A stretch of DNA of 64,000 nt, taken from Thermococcus sp. (GTDB lineage Archaea > Methanobacteriota_B > Thermococci > Thermococcales > Thermococcaceae). Positions 31,989 through 42,365 of this stretch are shown here, piece by piece; position 1 is the stretch's first letter, and every line of letters starts with the position of its first letter. The notes under the pieces are model-generated. The model was not told where the DNA came from. It saw only the letters and a program-made list of their open reading frames with translations, and did no database searches. The stretch covers positions 74,430 through 138,429 of the forward strand of contig JALTBN010000091.1 of the NCBI GenBank assembly GCA_027075325.1. The letters are read 5' to 3'. A program made the position numbers and the translations under genes.

Positions 31989-34900
31989 ATGAAGGCAATC
32001 TACCTGTACATGTGTCCCAACTGCGGTGGAAGGATATCGGACGAGAGGCTTTACATGAAAAACCCCTGCAATGACTGCCTGAAGGAACCCGTTCTAATGG
32101 ACGGCTATTTTAAACTTGTTTCTGCTGTGAGAGAGGCCCTGAAAAGGGAGGGCACCCTCAAAGAGTGGGAGAGAGTGTACTCAATAGAAAAAGGCTTGAG
32201 GGACGTTGAGGAGCTTTTTGAAAGGGCAACTGGCTTCAGGTTCTGGAGCGCCCAGAGGACGTGGGTCAAGAGGCTCCTCAAGGGCAGGAGCTTTTCCATA
32301 ATAGCCCCCACAGGGATGGGGAAGAGCACGTTTGGAGCTTTCATGGCCGTGTGGCACGCCCTCAACGGAAAGAAGAGCTACTTAGTCGTTCCAACAACTC
32401 AGCTCGTCATTCAGACCGTTAAGAAAATTCAGAAGCTGGCCGAGAGGGCGGGCATCGAGATAAACCTGGCGTACTATCACGGAAACCTTCGGAAGAGGGA
32501 GAAGGAGGAGATGCTCGCCAGAATCGACTCCGGCGACTACTCAATGCTCGTTACCAGCGCCCAGTGGATGGCCAGGAACTTCGAGGAGAAACTTAAGGGG
32601 AAGCACTTTGATTTCATCTTCGTCGACGACGTTGACGCATTCCTCAAGGCGAGCAAGAACATAGACCGTTCCCTTTACCTCCTGGGCTTCAACGACGACG
32701 TGATAGGAAAGGCCTGGGAGATAATCAAGCTCAAGCGTGAGATGTCGCGCTATTTGAACGGCCGTGCTCAGGACAGAGAGGAGAAGCTGAAGGAGCTCAA
32801 CGTCAGGATAGCCAAACTCAAGAGCGAGATAGAGGATTTCAAGCGCGAGAACGACCTTGGGATCATGATCATAGCCTCCGCCACGGGGAGTGCAAGGGGC
32901 GACAGGATAAAGCTCTACCGTGAACTCCTGGGCTTCGAGGTTGGAAGCGGCAGAAACGCTCTGAGAAATGTGGTTGACAGTTATGTGAAGCCAGATGGCG
33001 ACATAAAGGAAAACCTTGAGTCGCTACTCCTCAAACTCGGAAAGGGTGGGATAATCTTCACCCCCATAGATCAGGGGCTGGCGTTTGCTGAGGAGCTCGC
33101 GAAATATCTCCGCGAGCGCGGTTTCAGGATCGAACTAGTGAGCTCAAAGAACAAGAAGTCCTTTGAGAGGTTTGAGAGCGGTGAAGCCGACTACCTAATC
33201 GGTTCCGCCACATACTACGGCTCCCTCGTGAGGGGGTTGGACCTGCCCCACCTGATACGCTATGCCGTCTTCACGGGGGTTCCGAAGTTCAGGTTCTCGA
33301 TAGACCTTGAAAGGCCAACCATCTACCGTGCCCTGGGGTTACTGAGCGAGGTAATGGACTTCCTGAACGATGAGGACAGGAAAAAAGCCGAAAAGCTTCA
33401 CGCCAGGCTGAGGAGGCTCATCCGGAACATACCCCAGTTCGAGCTCATGAAGATAGAGGAAGCCCTCGCCGAGGGCCTTCCGATAGAGAACGAGTTCCAC
33501 AACCACGTTCTTGATGTATTCCGCGAGCTCGTGGAGTTCCTGCGCAGCTCCCTCCAGAAGGGGGAAGTTCTGGAAAAACTCTCAAAAGACCCCTTCGTCA
33601 GCCTTAAGGAAGAGGGGGGGAAGTGGTACATCGAGATACCGGATGTGAGGACTTACATCCAGGCAACGGGGAGGACGAGCAGGCTCTTCGCTGGAGGAAT
33701 AACAAAGGGCCTAAGCGTCCTGATGGTGGACAACGAGAAGGTCTTCAACGGTCTTGTCAGGCAGATGCGCTGGCGCTTCCAGGAGTTCAAAATGGTCTCC
33801 TTTGAGGAACTCGACCTTGAGAAGCTCCTGAGGGAGATAGATGGGGACAGGGAAAAGGTTCGCCTTGTCATGGAGGGCAAGATAAGCGCGAAAGTTAAGG
33901 ACCTGGTTAAATCCGCCCTGATGATAGTGGAGAGCCCGAACAAGGCCAGAACAATAGCCAACTTCTTTGGTCAGCCGAGCAAAACAAGGATAGGGGAGCT
34001 GGTGGCGTACGAGGTGAGCGTTGGCGACAGGATGCTCACGATTCTTGCGAGCGGCGGCCACATGTTCGATCTGGTAACCAGCGAGGGCTACCACGGGGTG
34101 AAAGTTGAGGAGGAGAATGGCTCGATAAGGTTCATCCCCATATACGGCACAATAAAGAGATGCCGGGACTGCGGCCACCAGTTCGTTGACTGGGAGAATA
34201 AAGGCGTTTGCCCGCGCTGTGGAAGCACGAACGTGCGCGACGCCCTCGAGAACGTCAGGGCGATGCGCGAGCTGGCCCAGGAGGTCGACGAGATACTCAT
34301 AGCGACAGACCCCGATACAGAGGGAGAGAAAATAGCATGGGACATAAGGAACGTTCTCTCCCCATACACCCCGAACATCAAGAGGATAGAGTTCCACGAA
34401 GTCACGAGGCCCGCGATAATGAAGGCCATACAGGAGGCGAGGGACATAAACGAGGGAAGAGTGGACGCTCAAATTGTCAGAAGGATAGAGGACCGGTGGA
34501 TAGGCTTTGAGCTCAGCCAGGAACTCCAGCGCGTTTTTGAGGACAGGAACTTCTCAGCCGGCAGGGTTCAAACGCCGGTTCTCGGATGGATAATCCAGCG
34601 CTACCAGGAGTTCGTGAACAGCGAAACGTACTACCTCGGTCTGACACTTGAGAACGACCTCAGGATCCCCCTCGACATAGGAAAGGACGGCAAGAAAGTG
34701 GAGCCTCCAGAACACGTTGTGGTGAAAGAGGTCTCCTTAGAAAGAAGGGAGCTCAAACCAAACCCGCCGTACACAACGGACACCATGCTGAAGGATGCCT
34801 CCACATTCCTGAAGCTTTCCGCTCCGGAGACGATGAGATTGGCGCAGGATCTCTTCGAAATGGGCCTACTCTCTTATCACCGCACAGATAGCACCCATGT

Positions 34901-35660
34901 CAGCAACACGGGAATAGAGGTCGCCAAGGAGTACATAACCCAGGAGGTTGGGGAGGAGTACTTCAAACCCCGCCCCTGGGGAGAAGAGGGCGCTCACGAG
35001 GCCATAAGGCCCACGAGGCCGATAGACACGGGTAGGCTCATGCAGCTGGTCAGGGACGGGGTAATCCAGCTCCCCAAGAACCTGACCAGGAACCACTACC
35101 GTCTGTACGACATGATATTCCGCAGGTTCATGACGAGCCAGATGCCCTCCGCAGAGGTGCTCTACGAAAGGGCGGTGATAGATGCGACCGTCGCATCCAC
35201 CGAGATAGAGGGTTACGTCGAGGTTCTAAGGGACGGATGGACAAGGCTTCGCTCTCCGCCCATGAGGCAGCTCCCGCGCCTTGAAGAAGGAGCAAAACTC
35301 AGGGTTGTCGATGCCAAGAAGTGGAAGGCGCCGAAAGTTTCCCTCTACACCCAGGGCGACATAATCTCTCTAATGAAGGAGAGAAAGATAGGGAGACCCT
35401 CAACATACGCGAAGATAGTCCAGACCCTCCTGCAGCGCTTCTACGTCATGGAGAGCAGGGGCAGAAAGAAGCTGTTCCCGACGGAGAAGGGCATAAAGGT
35501 TTACCACTATCTGATGAGCAAATACCGTGAGATGGTTAGTGAGGAGAAGACAAGAGAGCTCGAAGAAAAAATGGACCTTATAGAGAACGGGAAGCTGGAC
35601 TACATCGAAATTTTAAGGGAACTCTACACAGAACTCAAGAGGGAGTTCAGCGGTTCCTAA
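31989..35660 (+). CDS. rgy: Reverse gyrase
   Basis: It introduces positive supercoils and is the hallmark enzyme of hyperthermophiles. The 1223-residue chain has an N-terminal zinc finger (CPNCGG...CNDC), an SF2 helicase module (Walker [10 protein letters not shown] near 107, VDDVD box, ATGRTSR) and a topoisomerase IA module. The latter starts at [17 protein letters not shown], has a second zinc finger (CRDCGHQ...CPRCGS) and the catalytic tyrosine Y963 in [11 protein letters not shown]. No intein is present. The ATG at 31989 is preferred over GTG 31980 because AAGGTGA precedes it. It is coupled to the SWIM gene. Confidence 0.98.
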   Translation: MKAIYLYMCPNCGGRISDERLYMKNPCNDCLKEPVLMDGYFKLVSAVREALKREGTLKEWERVYSIEKGLRDVEELFERATGFRFWSAQRTWVKRLLKGRSFSIIAPTGMGKSTFGAFMAVWHALNGKKSYLVVPTTQLVIQTVKKIQKLAERAGIEINLAYYHGNLRKREKEEMLARIDSGDYSMLVTSAQWMARNFEEKLKGKHFDFIFVDDVDAFLKASKNIDRSLYLLGFNDDVIGKAWEIIKLKREMSRYLNGRAQDREEKLKELNVRIAKLKSEIEDFKRENDLGIMIIASATGSARGDRIKLYRELLGFEVGSGRNALRNVVDSYVKPDGDIKENLESLLLKLGKGGIIFTPIDQGLAFAEELAKYLRERGFRIELVSSKNKKSFERFESGEADYLIGSATYYGSLVRGLDLPHLIRYAVFTGVPKFRFSIDLERPTIYRALGLLSEVMDFLNDEDRKKAEKLHARLRRLIRNIPQFELMKIEEALAEGLPIENEFHNHVLDVFRELVEFLRSSLQKGEVLEKLSKDPFVSLKEEGGKWYIEIPDVRTYIQATGRTSRLFAGGITKGLSVLMVDNEKVFNGLVRQMRWRFQEFKMVSFEELDLEKLLREIDGDREKVRLVMEGKISAKVKDLVKSALMIVESPNKARTIANFFGQPSKTRIGELVAYEVSVGDRMLTILASGGHMFDLVTSEGYHGVKVEEENGSIRFIPIYGTIKRCRDCGHQFVDWENKGVCPRCGSTNVRDALENVRAMRELAQEVDEILIATDPDTEGEKIAWDIRNVLSPYTPNIKRIEFHEVTRPAIMKAIQEARDINEGRVDAQIVRRIEDRWIGFELSQELQRVFEDRNFSAGRVQTPVLGWIIQRYQEFVNSETYYLGLTLENDLRIPLDIGKDGKKVEPPEHVVVKEVSLERRELKPNPPYTTDTMLKDASTFLKLSAPETMRLAQDLFEMGLLSYHRTDSTHVSNTGIEVAKEYITQEVGEEYFKPRPWGEEGAHEAIRPTRPIDTGRLMQLVRDGVIQLPKNLTRNHYRLYDMIFRRFMTSQMPSAEVLYERAVIDATVASTEIEGYVEVLRDGWTRLRSPPMRQLPRLEEGAKLRVVDAKKWKAPKVSLYTQGDIISLMKERKIGRPSTYAKIVQTLLQRFYVMESRGRKKLFPTEKGIKVYHYLMSKYREMVSEEKTRELEEKMDLIENGKLDYIEILRELYTELKREFSGS

Positions 35661-36007
35661 CAGACTTTTCTCCGATTTTATTTCCCCTGAACATAGGACT
35701 TAAACTTATTTTTTCGCCGATAACCTCAACCAGCGTGCTCTCAAAATAGGGGCAAATAACAATCTGCTACCCCAAGAGTTGCATTAGGTGGGTACATAAA
35801 AGACTAAACGAATGGTTTTAACATCCATCGAAAGGTTTAAAATTCGGGTGGTGGTAAGAGTGTTGTATACCCGTGCACTTTCAGTAGGATGTTGGAGAGT
35901 TATTGGATTTATTGTGCATGTGTCTGGATATGAACCCTCCATCATAAGGAAAAAACTTATATGCCCTTATGCAGAGAAGATAGCAAGAAGGACATGGTGG
36001 TGGTAAT
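35661..36007 (+). promoter_or_regulatory. Intergenic, promoter of the TrmBL2 gene
   Basis: The right end holds a TATA box (AAAACTTATATGCC, about 35951-35964) suited to the regulator gene at 36,008. The rest is AT-rich, and no gene or RNA is recognised. Confidence 0.55.
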
Positions 36008-36802
36008 ATGGTGAAGGATAGGATGGTAGAGCTCCTCCAGGAGCACTTTGAGTTGAACCTCTACGAGGCCAGGGCGTACGTGGCTCTCGTGGGGTTTGGA
36101 GTTCTGACACCGGCAGAGCTGGCCAGCGTTTCAGAGGTTCCGGCGCCGAGGACCTACGACGTCCTCAGGAGCCTTGAGAAGAAGGGATTCGCCATAAGCC
36201 AGCCGGGCAAGGTCAACAAGTACAGGCCAGTCCACCCGGAGAACATCCTAGACAAGTTCATCGAGGAGTGGCAGGAGCGCATCAAGGAAGAGCTCGAACT
36301 CAAGAAGAAGGCCAAGGAAGAGCTCCTTGAGCTCATGAACCCGCTCATTGAGACTGAGATCCCCAAGTACGGCGTCGAGAGGGTATGGGTCGTCCGCGGA
36401 ATAAGGAACGCTACCCTCAAGACCAGGGAGATGTTCGAGGATGTCAAGGAGAAGATACTCCTCGCTGACGACGGCTACATAGCAGCCAACCTGGAGAAGG
36501 ACATAATCGCCGCCGCCGACAGGGGTGTCGCGGTTAAGATAATCGTGGCCGAGAACCTCCTCCCGAGGATCAAGACCTCAAAGCTCATCGACTACGCCAA
36601 GAAGGGCAAGATCGAGCTCAAGGTTATCGACAAGTTCGAGCTTCCGATGCTCATCTGCGACGATGAGGTGTTCTTCGCCCTTGAGGACATGGCCGCTCGC
36701 TACTTCAACTACGAGACCCAGATATGGATAAGGGACTTCAGAGTCAGGAACCTCTTCGAGGGCAAGTTCAACGAGTACTGGGAGAAGGCCAAAGAGCTCT
36801 GA
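36008..36802 (+). CDS. TrmB-family DNA-binding protein TrmBL2
   Basis: TrmBL2 is an abundant chromatin protein of Thermococcales that coats DNA as thick filaments and represses genes. The protein is 264 residues, the length known for TrmBL2. An N-terminal winged helix (VLTPAELASVSEVPAPRTYDVL, residues 30-52) is followed by a coiled coil (EEWQERIKEELELKKKAKEE) and a phospholipase-D-like dimer domain. It lacks the sugar-binding domain of TrmB. GGTGGTAAT precedes the ATG. It is transcribed alone. Confidence 0.92.
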   Translation: MVKDRMVELLQEHFELNLYEARAYVALVGFGVLTPAELASVSEVPAPRTYDVLRSLEKKGFAISQPGKVNKYRPVHPENILDKFIEEWQERIKEELELKKKAKEELLELMNPLIETEIPKYGVERVWVVRGIRNATLKTREMFEDVKEKILLADDGYIAANLEKDIIAAADRGVAVKIIVAENLLPRIKTSKLIDYAKKGKIELKVIDKFELPMLICDDEVFFALEDMAARYFNYETQIWIRDFRVRNLFEGKFNEYWEKAKEL

Positions 36803-36961
36803 CCTTCTATTCTTTCCCTATTCCGTTTCCATTCTGCAAATTCTTACAAAACGCCTAGAAGTGTTTTTGGACCCCAGTTGGATTAGCATCCGTAACATCA
36901 ATTTAGAACCCATACAAGCTTTAACTATGGGAACAAAAGCAGAGAAAATTCAAACGGAAAG

Positions 36962-37174
36962 TCAGACGTACTTGAACTCATCCTCCTCGGGTTTCTTCTC
37001 CCTTATCCTCCAGTAGATTTTGCCCTCTTTTTCAAAGCTCTCAACCTTCCCCTGCTCAGCAAAACGGAGCAGGTACCTCCTGACTTCCATGGGGTTAATC
37101 CCGGTCTTTTCGGCTATCTCCTCGATGGTCTTTTCTCCATCTTCCAACGCCTCAAGAACCTTGACGTTCTTCAT
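36962..37174 (-). CDS. Small winged-helix transcription regulator
   Basis: A 70-residue protein made of one winged helix: KTIEEIAEKTGINPMEVRRYLLRFAEQ is the helix-turn-helix and VESFEKEGKIYWRI the wing. It binds DNA, with unknown targets. The ATG overlaps the stop of the upstream UPF0148 gene by 4 bp, so it ends a three-gene operon. Confidence 0.85.
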   Translation of the reverse strand: MKNVKVLEALEDGEKTIEEIAEKTGINPMEVRRYLLRFAEQGKVESFEKEGKIYWRIREKKPEEDEFKYV

Positions 37175-37512
37175 TCTCCTCCCTCCAGCGTCCGGTACTT
37201 CAATATCAGTTCTATTATCTTCTCCATTACACTTAAGTGTTTCTCAAGGGCATCAATCTCACTCGGAAGGGTTGATGACAGCTCCGCCAGTTTTGCACGG
37301 AGGGCTGCCTCCACGTCAGCATTCTCTCCCGCAGTGAACTCGCGCTTCTTCTTGGCCCTGTACTCACAGACGGGACAGAAGACCCTCCCATCCTTCTCGA
37401 AGAGGGGTGAGCCACAGACCGGGCAGTGCCTGTCGAGCATCTTCGCCCCGGAGAGCATGAGGGGCATTATGACGTTCCTTATCTCCTCGTCGGTGGGCCC
37501 CTTCACCTTCAT
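37171..37512 (-). CDS. UPF0148 zinc-binding protein (Sjogren autoantigen 1 family)
   Basis: A 113-residue protein with one zinc ribbon, CPVCGSPLFEKDGRVFCPVC, at residues 30-49. Helical parts lie on both sides, including a C-terminal coiled coil. The family has no established function. It overlaps both neighbours by 4 bp (ATGA), which shows tight coupling with the arginase-fold gene and the regulator. Confidence 0.9.
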   Translation of the reverse strand: MKVKGPTDEEIRNVIMPLMLSGAKMLDRHCPVCGSPLFEKDGRVFCPVCEYRAKKKREFTAGENADVEAALRAKLAELSSTLPSEIDALEKHLSVMEKIIELILKYRTLEGGE

Positions 37513-38240
37513 CCCCCCATTAAGAGCCGGAATACCTCAATCAGCGCTTCTTTCCCGGCTCTGGAGCGTTTTATCCTGTCCGAGACCTCCGCCACGTCGA
37601 AGGCCACTACGTTGAACGTCCTCACGATTTCTCCAAGAAGCTCCAGGAGCTCATCGAGGGTTAATTCACCATGCTGGAACCGGGCTATCCTGTACTCCGG
37701 CCTGAGAACGTCCAGGTCAACCGTTAGGTACACATCCTTTCCGAGATACCCCACCGCATCCTCAACAACGCCGCCAACTCCGTGATTGGTGAGGTTACAA
37801 TAAGACTTCCATCCCCTAGAGGTCTTCCTCGTTCTTGGGAGGGCTGGGTAAATGCGCACCCTCCTCGTCCAGAGCTCCGTCCTCCTCGTGGTCGGTATCA
37901 TAAGGACGGGGGCAATGACCACTGCCCTTTCCACCCTGCGCTCCTCAAGTGAGTAGGCGAGCCACGAGCCGTGGTCGAGGTAGTCGTGCATCAGATCGGT
38001 GTGGGCGTCTACACTGATGAGAGACGAAGGCCGGAGCCTCCCGACGATGGAATACGTGGCCAGATGTTCCCCGATTACATAACAACAGTCAGAGGGGACG
38101 AGCCTGTCGAGGGTCTCAGGGTTTCGGGCATCCACTGTGTTAACATCTCCGCTCAATAATCCCTCCTTTTCAAGCAACTTTCTGGCATATAGAACGCCTT
38201 CGCGATTTGGTCTCTCCCCAAACGGGATGAAGGTTACCAT
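37509..38240 (-). CDS. Arginase/agmatinase-superfamily hydrolase
   Basis: The 243-residue protein has superfamily metal motifs: SVDAHTDLMHDY near residue 76, and LTVDLDVLRPE near 172. It should hydrolyse a guanidino or formimino compound to urea or formamide, but the substrate is not evident. The first metal motif usually reads GGxH; here it is GEHLA near residue 57. The protein is also shorter than typical arginases (about 300), so activity may differ. GGTGGTAGA precedes the ATG. It is first in a coupled three-gene operon. Confidence 0.82.
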   Translation of the reverse strand: MVTFIPFGERPNREGVLYARKLLEKEGLLSGDVNTVDARNPETLDRLVPSDCCYVIGEHLATYSIVGRLRPSSLISVDAHTDLMHDYLDHGSWLAYSLEERRVERAVVIAPVLMIPTTRRTELWTRRVRIYPALPRTRKTSRGWKSYCNLTNHGVGGVVEDAVGYLGKDVYLTVDLDVLRPEYRIARFQHGELTLDELLELLGEIVRTFNVVAFDVAEVSDRIKRSRAGKEALIEVFRLLMGG

Positions 38241-38435
38241 TCTACCACCTGAAGGTCATCGCTGGAGGATTTTAAAATCCTTATGGAACGGGCATCGATG
38301 GAATTTTCTGGACGTTAAGATTTTTAAACCGGATTTTCAACCTGAAAGAGGGCGATGGCGTCCGCCCAGGGCTTCGAGTCCGAACCGCCCTCAGGGGCTG
38401 ATGACGCCTGTTCTACAGCTGATGGAGGCGGTAGA

Positions 38436-39302
38436 ATGGGCTCGAAGCTTGGAGAGTTCAGGCGCTTTGTGAACATAGAGGGCGTTCTCGATTACGTTGG
38501 AAAACGCCGCCATGAGGACGGTGGCTACTGCTTTGTTAGTGTTTTAGATGACACCAACGTCAACGACACCTACTACGCAATCAAAATCCACAACCTTCTG
38601 GGACTCGAAGTTCCTGAGAAGGAGAAGACGATAGAATTTCTCGAAGGGACAATCCAGCCCCAGACGGCCGTTGTTGCAATAGCAATGGCCCTCGAAGGTC
38701 TTGCAATACTGGGTGCGGATGATGTTGCCAGGGAGTACATAGACATCGTCTACACAAAGTACAACCCCAACGAGGGCAAATTCGCCGTCGGCCTCGGTGG
38801 AAGTGAGGAGTTCGGCACTGCAACACCATTGGAAGCCACATACTGGGTTGTTAAGGCGTTTAAGGCTATAGGCCAACCGATAAGCGAAGAGGAAAGGGAG
38901 AAAATACGGGCCTTCGTCATGAAGTTCAGGATGGGCAACGGCTTCGGCATCAAGCAACCAACGACGACAATGACGTATCAGGCTATTCACACACTCTATG
39001 CGCTCGGTTACCGGCCCCCCAAGAGCCCTCACTTCAGAAACTGCGAACTCTGCGGCGACTGGGGCGGCTTCACGGAGGTCCCATACAGCCTCCCACCGTA
39101 TCTGGAGCCAACGTTCTATGCAACCAGGGGACTTGAAGTCCAGGGAGAAGCTCCAACCTGCCCTAAGAGGCACATCTGGTTTATACGCCAGCTCCAGAAC
39201 TCCAACGGGGGCTTCAGGAGAAGTCTCGAACTGGGCATATCCAACTTCCAGAATACGTACAGGGCGCTCGCAGTGATCGGCTCAATGATAAAGCACATCT
39301 GA
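38436..39302 (+). CDS. Prenyltransferase/squalene-oxidase-repeat (alpha-alpha toroid) protein
   Basis: The 288-residue protein shows repeats of the toroid fold (RHEDGGYCF, NEGKFAVGLGG, NSNGGFRRSLELG) found in terpene cyclases and prenyltransferases. An unusual CELCGDWGG may bind metal. No DxDD cyclase motif is evident, so enzymatic activity is doubtful. GGAGGCGGTAGA precedes the ATG at 38436; the frame is open upstream to 38,355. It is first of a run of four plus-strand genes. Confidence 0.75.
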   Translation: MGSKLGEFRRFVNIEGVLDYVGKRRHEDGGYCFVSVLDDTNVNDTYYAIKIHNLLGLEVPEKEKTIEFLEGTIQPQTAVVAIAMALEGLAILGADDVAREYIDIVYTKYNPNEGKFAVGLGGSEEFGTATPLEATYWVVKAFKAIGQPISEEEREKIRAFVMKFRMGNGFGIKQPTTTMTYQAIHTLYALGYRPPKSPHFRNCELCGDWGGFTEVPYSLPPYLEPTFYATRGLEVQGEAPTCPKRHIWFIRQLQNSNGGFRRSLELGISNFQNTYRALAVIGSMIKHI

Positions 39303-39311
39303 GTGGTTCCA

Positions 39312-39998
39312 ATGGACCTAATCGGCGTCTATCTCCGCGAGGCAATGGACGAAGGCTGCCCGGTATGCAGAATCCTCCGTTCCTACGAGGAGTCTCAAAT
39401 AGACACGATCCTCTACGAGCACGTGAACGATCCGGAGGTCAGAAAAAAGTTTCAGGAGAGCTCTGGACTCTGCACCTACCACGCATGGAAGACTCTCAAA
39501 AAGGCGTACTCGGAGCCGCTGCTGGGCCCCCTTGGGGTGGCGGTTATCTACGAGAGCATCCTCTCCCGATACATAGCCTCGTTGGAGGAAAGAAAGTCCC
39601 CGAATGAGGGGGAATGCTTCCTCTGCGAACTCGTTCAACAGAAGGAGAAAGACACGATAGAGGCGTTTGCGGAGAGGATTGAAGAGCTGCTCCCGGATTA
39701 CGAAAATTCAAACTCAATCCTCTGCAAGAGGCACTATAAGATGCTTCTACAGGAGCTCAACCAGAGAGATCCTAAAACCGCAGATAGACTCCGGGAAATC
39801 CAGATAAAAAAGCTGAAAGAGCTTCAGAAGAGGATTAACTCATTCATAAACAAGTTCGATTACAGAGCCGAGGAAGAACCAACAAAGGAAGAGACATCCT
39901 CACTTCCCTTAACGATAGAGGTCCTGAAAGGCCTCGAAACCGGGGTGACCATTCGGGAGCATCCGGAGAAGAAGAGGGGGCTGTTGCATTGGAGATAA
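39312..39998 (+). CDS. DUF6062-type cysteine/histidine-rich protein
   Basis: About 228 residues with paired metal-like motifs: GCPVCRI near residue 16, GLCTYHAW near 52, CFLCEL near 99 and ILCKRHY near 137. The pattern of CxxC and CxxxH pairs suggests two metal or cluster sites. A helical C-terminus follows. Function unknown. The ATG at 39312 follows the toroid gene by 9 bp; GTG 39303 is an alternative. Its stop overlaps the next gene. Confidence 0.75.
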   Translation: MDLIGVYLREAMDEGCPVCRILRSYEESQIDTILYEHVNDPEVRKKFQESSGLCTYHAWKTLKKAYSEPLLGPLGVAVIYESILSRYIASLEERKSPNEGECFLCELVQQKEKDTIEAFAERIEELLPDYENSNSILCKRHYKMLLQELNQRDPKTADRLREIQIKKLKELQKRINSFINKFDYRAEEEPTKEETSSLPLTIEVLKGLETGVTIREHPEKKRGLLHWR

Positions 39999-40288
39999 CT
40001 CTATCCAAAGAGGAGCTTGAAGTGGTGCGGAGGAACAAGCGCGAGATTGAGAAGAGGTTCAACGATCTTGAGGGGCTGGAGAGAACGCTGAAGTACCTCA
40101 AACTCAAATACCTCCGGGATCACAGGGACAGGCTAAGGGCAAAGCTGGGGGAGATGAGGAAGCTGTATAAGGAGACGATCGAGTTCGAGGAGAAAGCCAG
40201 AAAGGACAAGGAGCTCATGATGGCCTTTAGAAGGGAGCTAAGCGAGGAGAACAGGAAGTTAAGGAGTGAGCTGGAGGACAGGAGATGA
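39989..40288 (+). CDS. Coiled-coil protein, unknown
   Basis: A 99-residue, highly charged protein (start MEITLSKEELEVVRRNKREI) that is almost entirely helical with heptad-like spacing. The TTG start at 39989 follows GAGGGGG by about 9 bp and overlaps the DUF6062 gene by 10 bp. It is coupled by ATGA to the next coiled-coil gene. No family recognised. Confidence 0.65.
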   Translation: MEITLSKEELEVVRRNKREIEKRFNDLEGLERTLKYLKLKYLRDHRDRLRAKLGEMRKLYKETIEFEEKARKDKELMMAFRRELSEENRKLRSELEDRR

Positions 40289-40707
40289 AGATAACCGTTA
40301 GGTCGAAGGGAAGCTGGAGGAAGGTAACGTTCAAAATACCGGACGAAACGTTTGAGAGAATCGAAGAGATATCAAAACGCTACGGTTTCAGAGTTGATGA
40401 GGCCCTTCGGATAATTCTTCTCCATGGGTATTTAGAGGAGAGCAGCGAAAGCGAAGAGAGCCTGGAAAAGCTTGAAGAGGAGATATCCAGAACAGAGAAA
40501 GAGCTCTACCATCTTGAGGGCAAATGGTCACCGTTGAAATTCACGACCTACTACCTCGCGATGGATAACCAGAACATTGCAATTCAGCTTTCGGGGATGA
40601 TAGCGGAGAACAAACGTTTGAGGAAAATGCTTGGAAAGCCTGAGCGCGACTTCTCTGAGATAAAGGGTCTCATCCATTACTACCTCTCCTTTGAGGGCAA
40701 GGATTAA
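40285..40707 (+). CDS. Ribbon-helix-helix-like and coiled-coil protein
   Basis: A 140-residue protein. The N-terminus (TFKIPDETFERIEEISKRYG) looks like a ribbon-helix-helix DNA-binding unit. The middle (EESLEKLEEEISRTEKELYH) is a coiled coil. The ATG overlaps the previous stop as ATGA. A regulator role for the operon is possible but unproven. Confidence 0.62.
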   Translation: MKITVRSKGSWRKVTFKIPDETFERIEEISKRYGFRVDEALRIILLHGYLEESSESEESLEKLEEEISRTEKELYHLEGKWSPLKFTTYYLAMDNQNIAIQLSGMIAENKRLRKMLGKPERDFSEIKGLIHYYLSFEGKD

Positions 40708-40740
40708 AAAGGAACAAACCAGGGCTCCCGTGGTGGTAGC

Positions 40741-41500
<760 letters not shown>

Positions 41501-41818
41501 TTTTGTTGTAAATTATACATCAAACTGGAGATTTTACACTATTCTATTGTATCAACCACAATTTTTCGCGAAAAGTTTATATACCATGAGAACATTAGGA
41601 TATAACAAGCGGGCGGCACCCCGGCTGTTTAATAAGAGGTGAAATCAGCGCTGTCAATCACCGACCCTCCGGGATGGAATAACCCCTCAAATTGTCTACG
41701 GTTTTATTTTTAACTCAAATTCTCATCCAGATTAAAACCGATGCCGAAAACCTAATAAGACTACCATGCATATATGTTTTTAGATAAGTAAATAACCGTG
41801 CAAAATGCGGTGATCTCG
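41501..41818 (+). ncRNA. Intergenic with a possible small RNA
   Basis: A TATA box (AGTTTATATACC, about 41573-41584) would start a transcript near 41,607. It covers a GC-rich stretch (GCGGGCGGCACCCCGGCUG) and ends at a T-rich run (GGTTTTATTTTTAAC) near 41,715. A 24-codon frame (start GTGAAATCAGC) also lies there. Farther right, CATATATG near 41,768 suits as TATA box of the gene at 41,819. An RNA is possible but not proved. Confidence 0.3.
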
Positions 41819-42304
41819 ATGGTCGAGCTTGACTTTGAGTTACCTTTAAAAGAACTCAACGGCGTGATGGAGAGGTTCATATCCGCGGGATTGTTCACAA
41901 AGTGGGTCTTTTACAATGAGGACAGGGGTACCGTGGCCCTTCGCGTGGTGGTCCCCGACTTCGAGATGGAGCAGGCCATCCTGGATATCGCAGAGGTGGT
42001 CAGAGGACCCCTTGAAATAAGCATTGTAAAAGATGGCCTTGCAGAGATAAAGGTGGATCAGGCCTTCATTAACGTTATAAACGTGGATGGCGTCGTCTAC
42101 CCCTTAGCACTTATAATGGAGTTCGATTTCAATGCCCACATCCCATCCAGAATGGAACTGATAACCGAGAAGGACTGCCCTCAGGAGGTAATCAGTGCCA
42201 TACTGCGCATGAAGCTCGGCCCCTTTGATTTCAGAGACCCCATGAAAACGAAAATCCTCCAGAGCAACAAAATGACGAAGATAATGCTGACCACGGAGGT
42301 CTGA
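41819..42304 (+). CDS. Conserved hypothetical protein
   Basis: A 161-residue soluble protein, start MVELDFELPLKELNGVMERF. Strand-helix segments such as GTVALRVVVPDFEMEQAILD give an alpha/beta look; no motif is known to me. GCGGTGATCTCG precedes the ATG at 41819, and a GTG at 41798 is an alternative. It has its own promoter and stands alone. Confidence 0.65.
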   Translation: MVELDFELPLKELNGVMERFISAGLFTKWVFYNEDRGTVALRVVVPDFEMEQAILDIAEVVRGPLEISIVKDGLAEIKVDQAFINVINVDGVVYPLALIMEFDFNAHIPSRMELITEKDCPQEVISAILRMKLGPFDFRDPMKTKILQSNKMTKIMLTTEV

Positions 42305-42365
42305 GCAACTTGTTCCCTTTGAATAACCTTAAAATCTTCCCCTCTTATTCTCCTCTGGTGATGGC

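Noticed and set aside
33711-34472. 253-residue minus-strand frame inside reverse gyrase
   Set aside because: It is a shadow of the highly conserved reverse gyrase frame and has no promoter or ribosome site.
38352-38425. C/D-box small RNA upstream of the toroid-fold gene (TGATGA and CTGA boxes about 14 bp apart)
   Set aside because: One half fits, but the first C box (GCGATGG) and D' box (CCGA) are poor, the spacing is irregular and no terminal stem is seen.
40708-40740. Fluoride riboswitch before crcB
   Set aside because: The gap is only about 30 bp and lacks the conserved riboswitch core.
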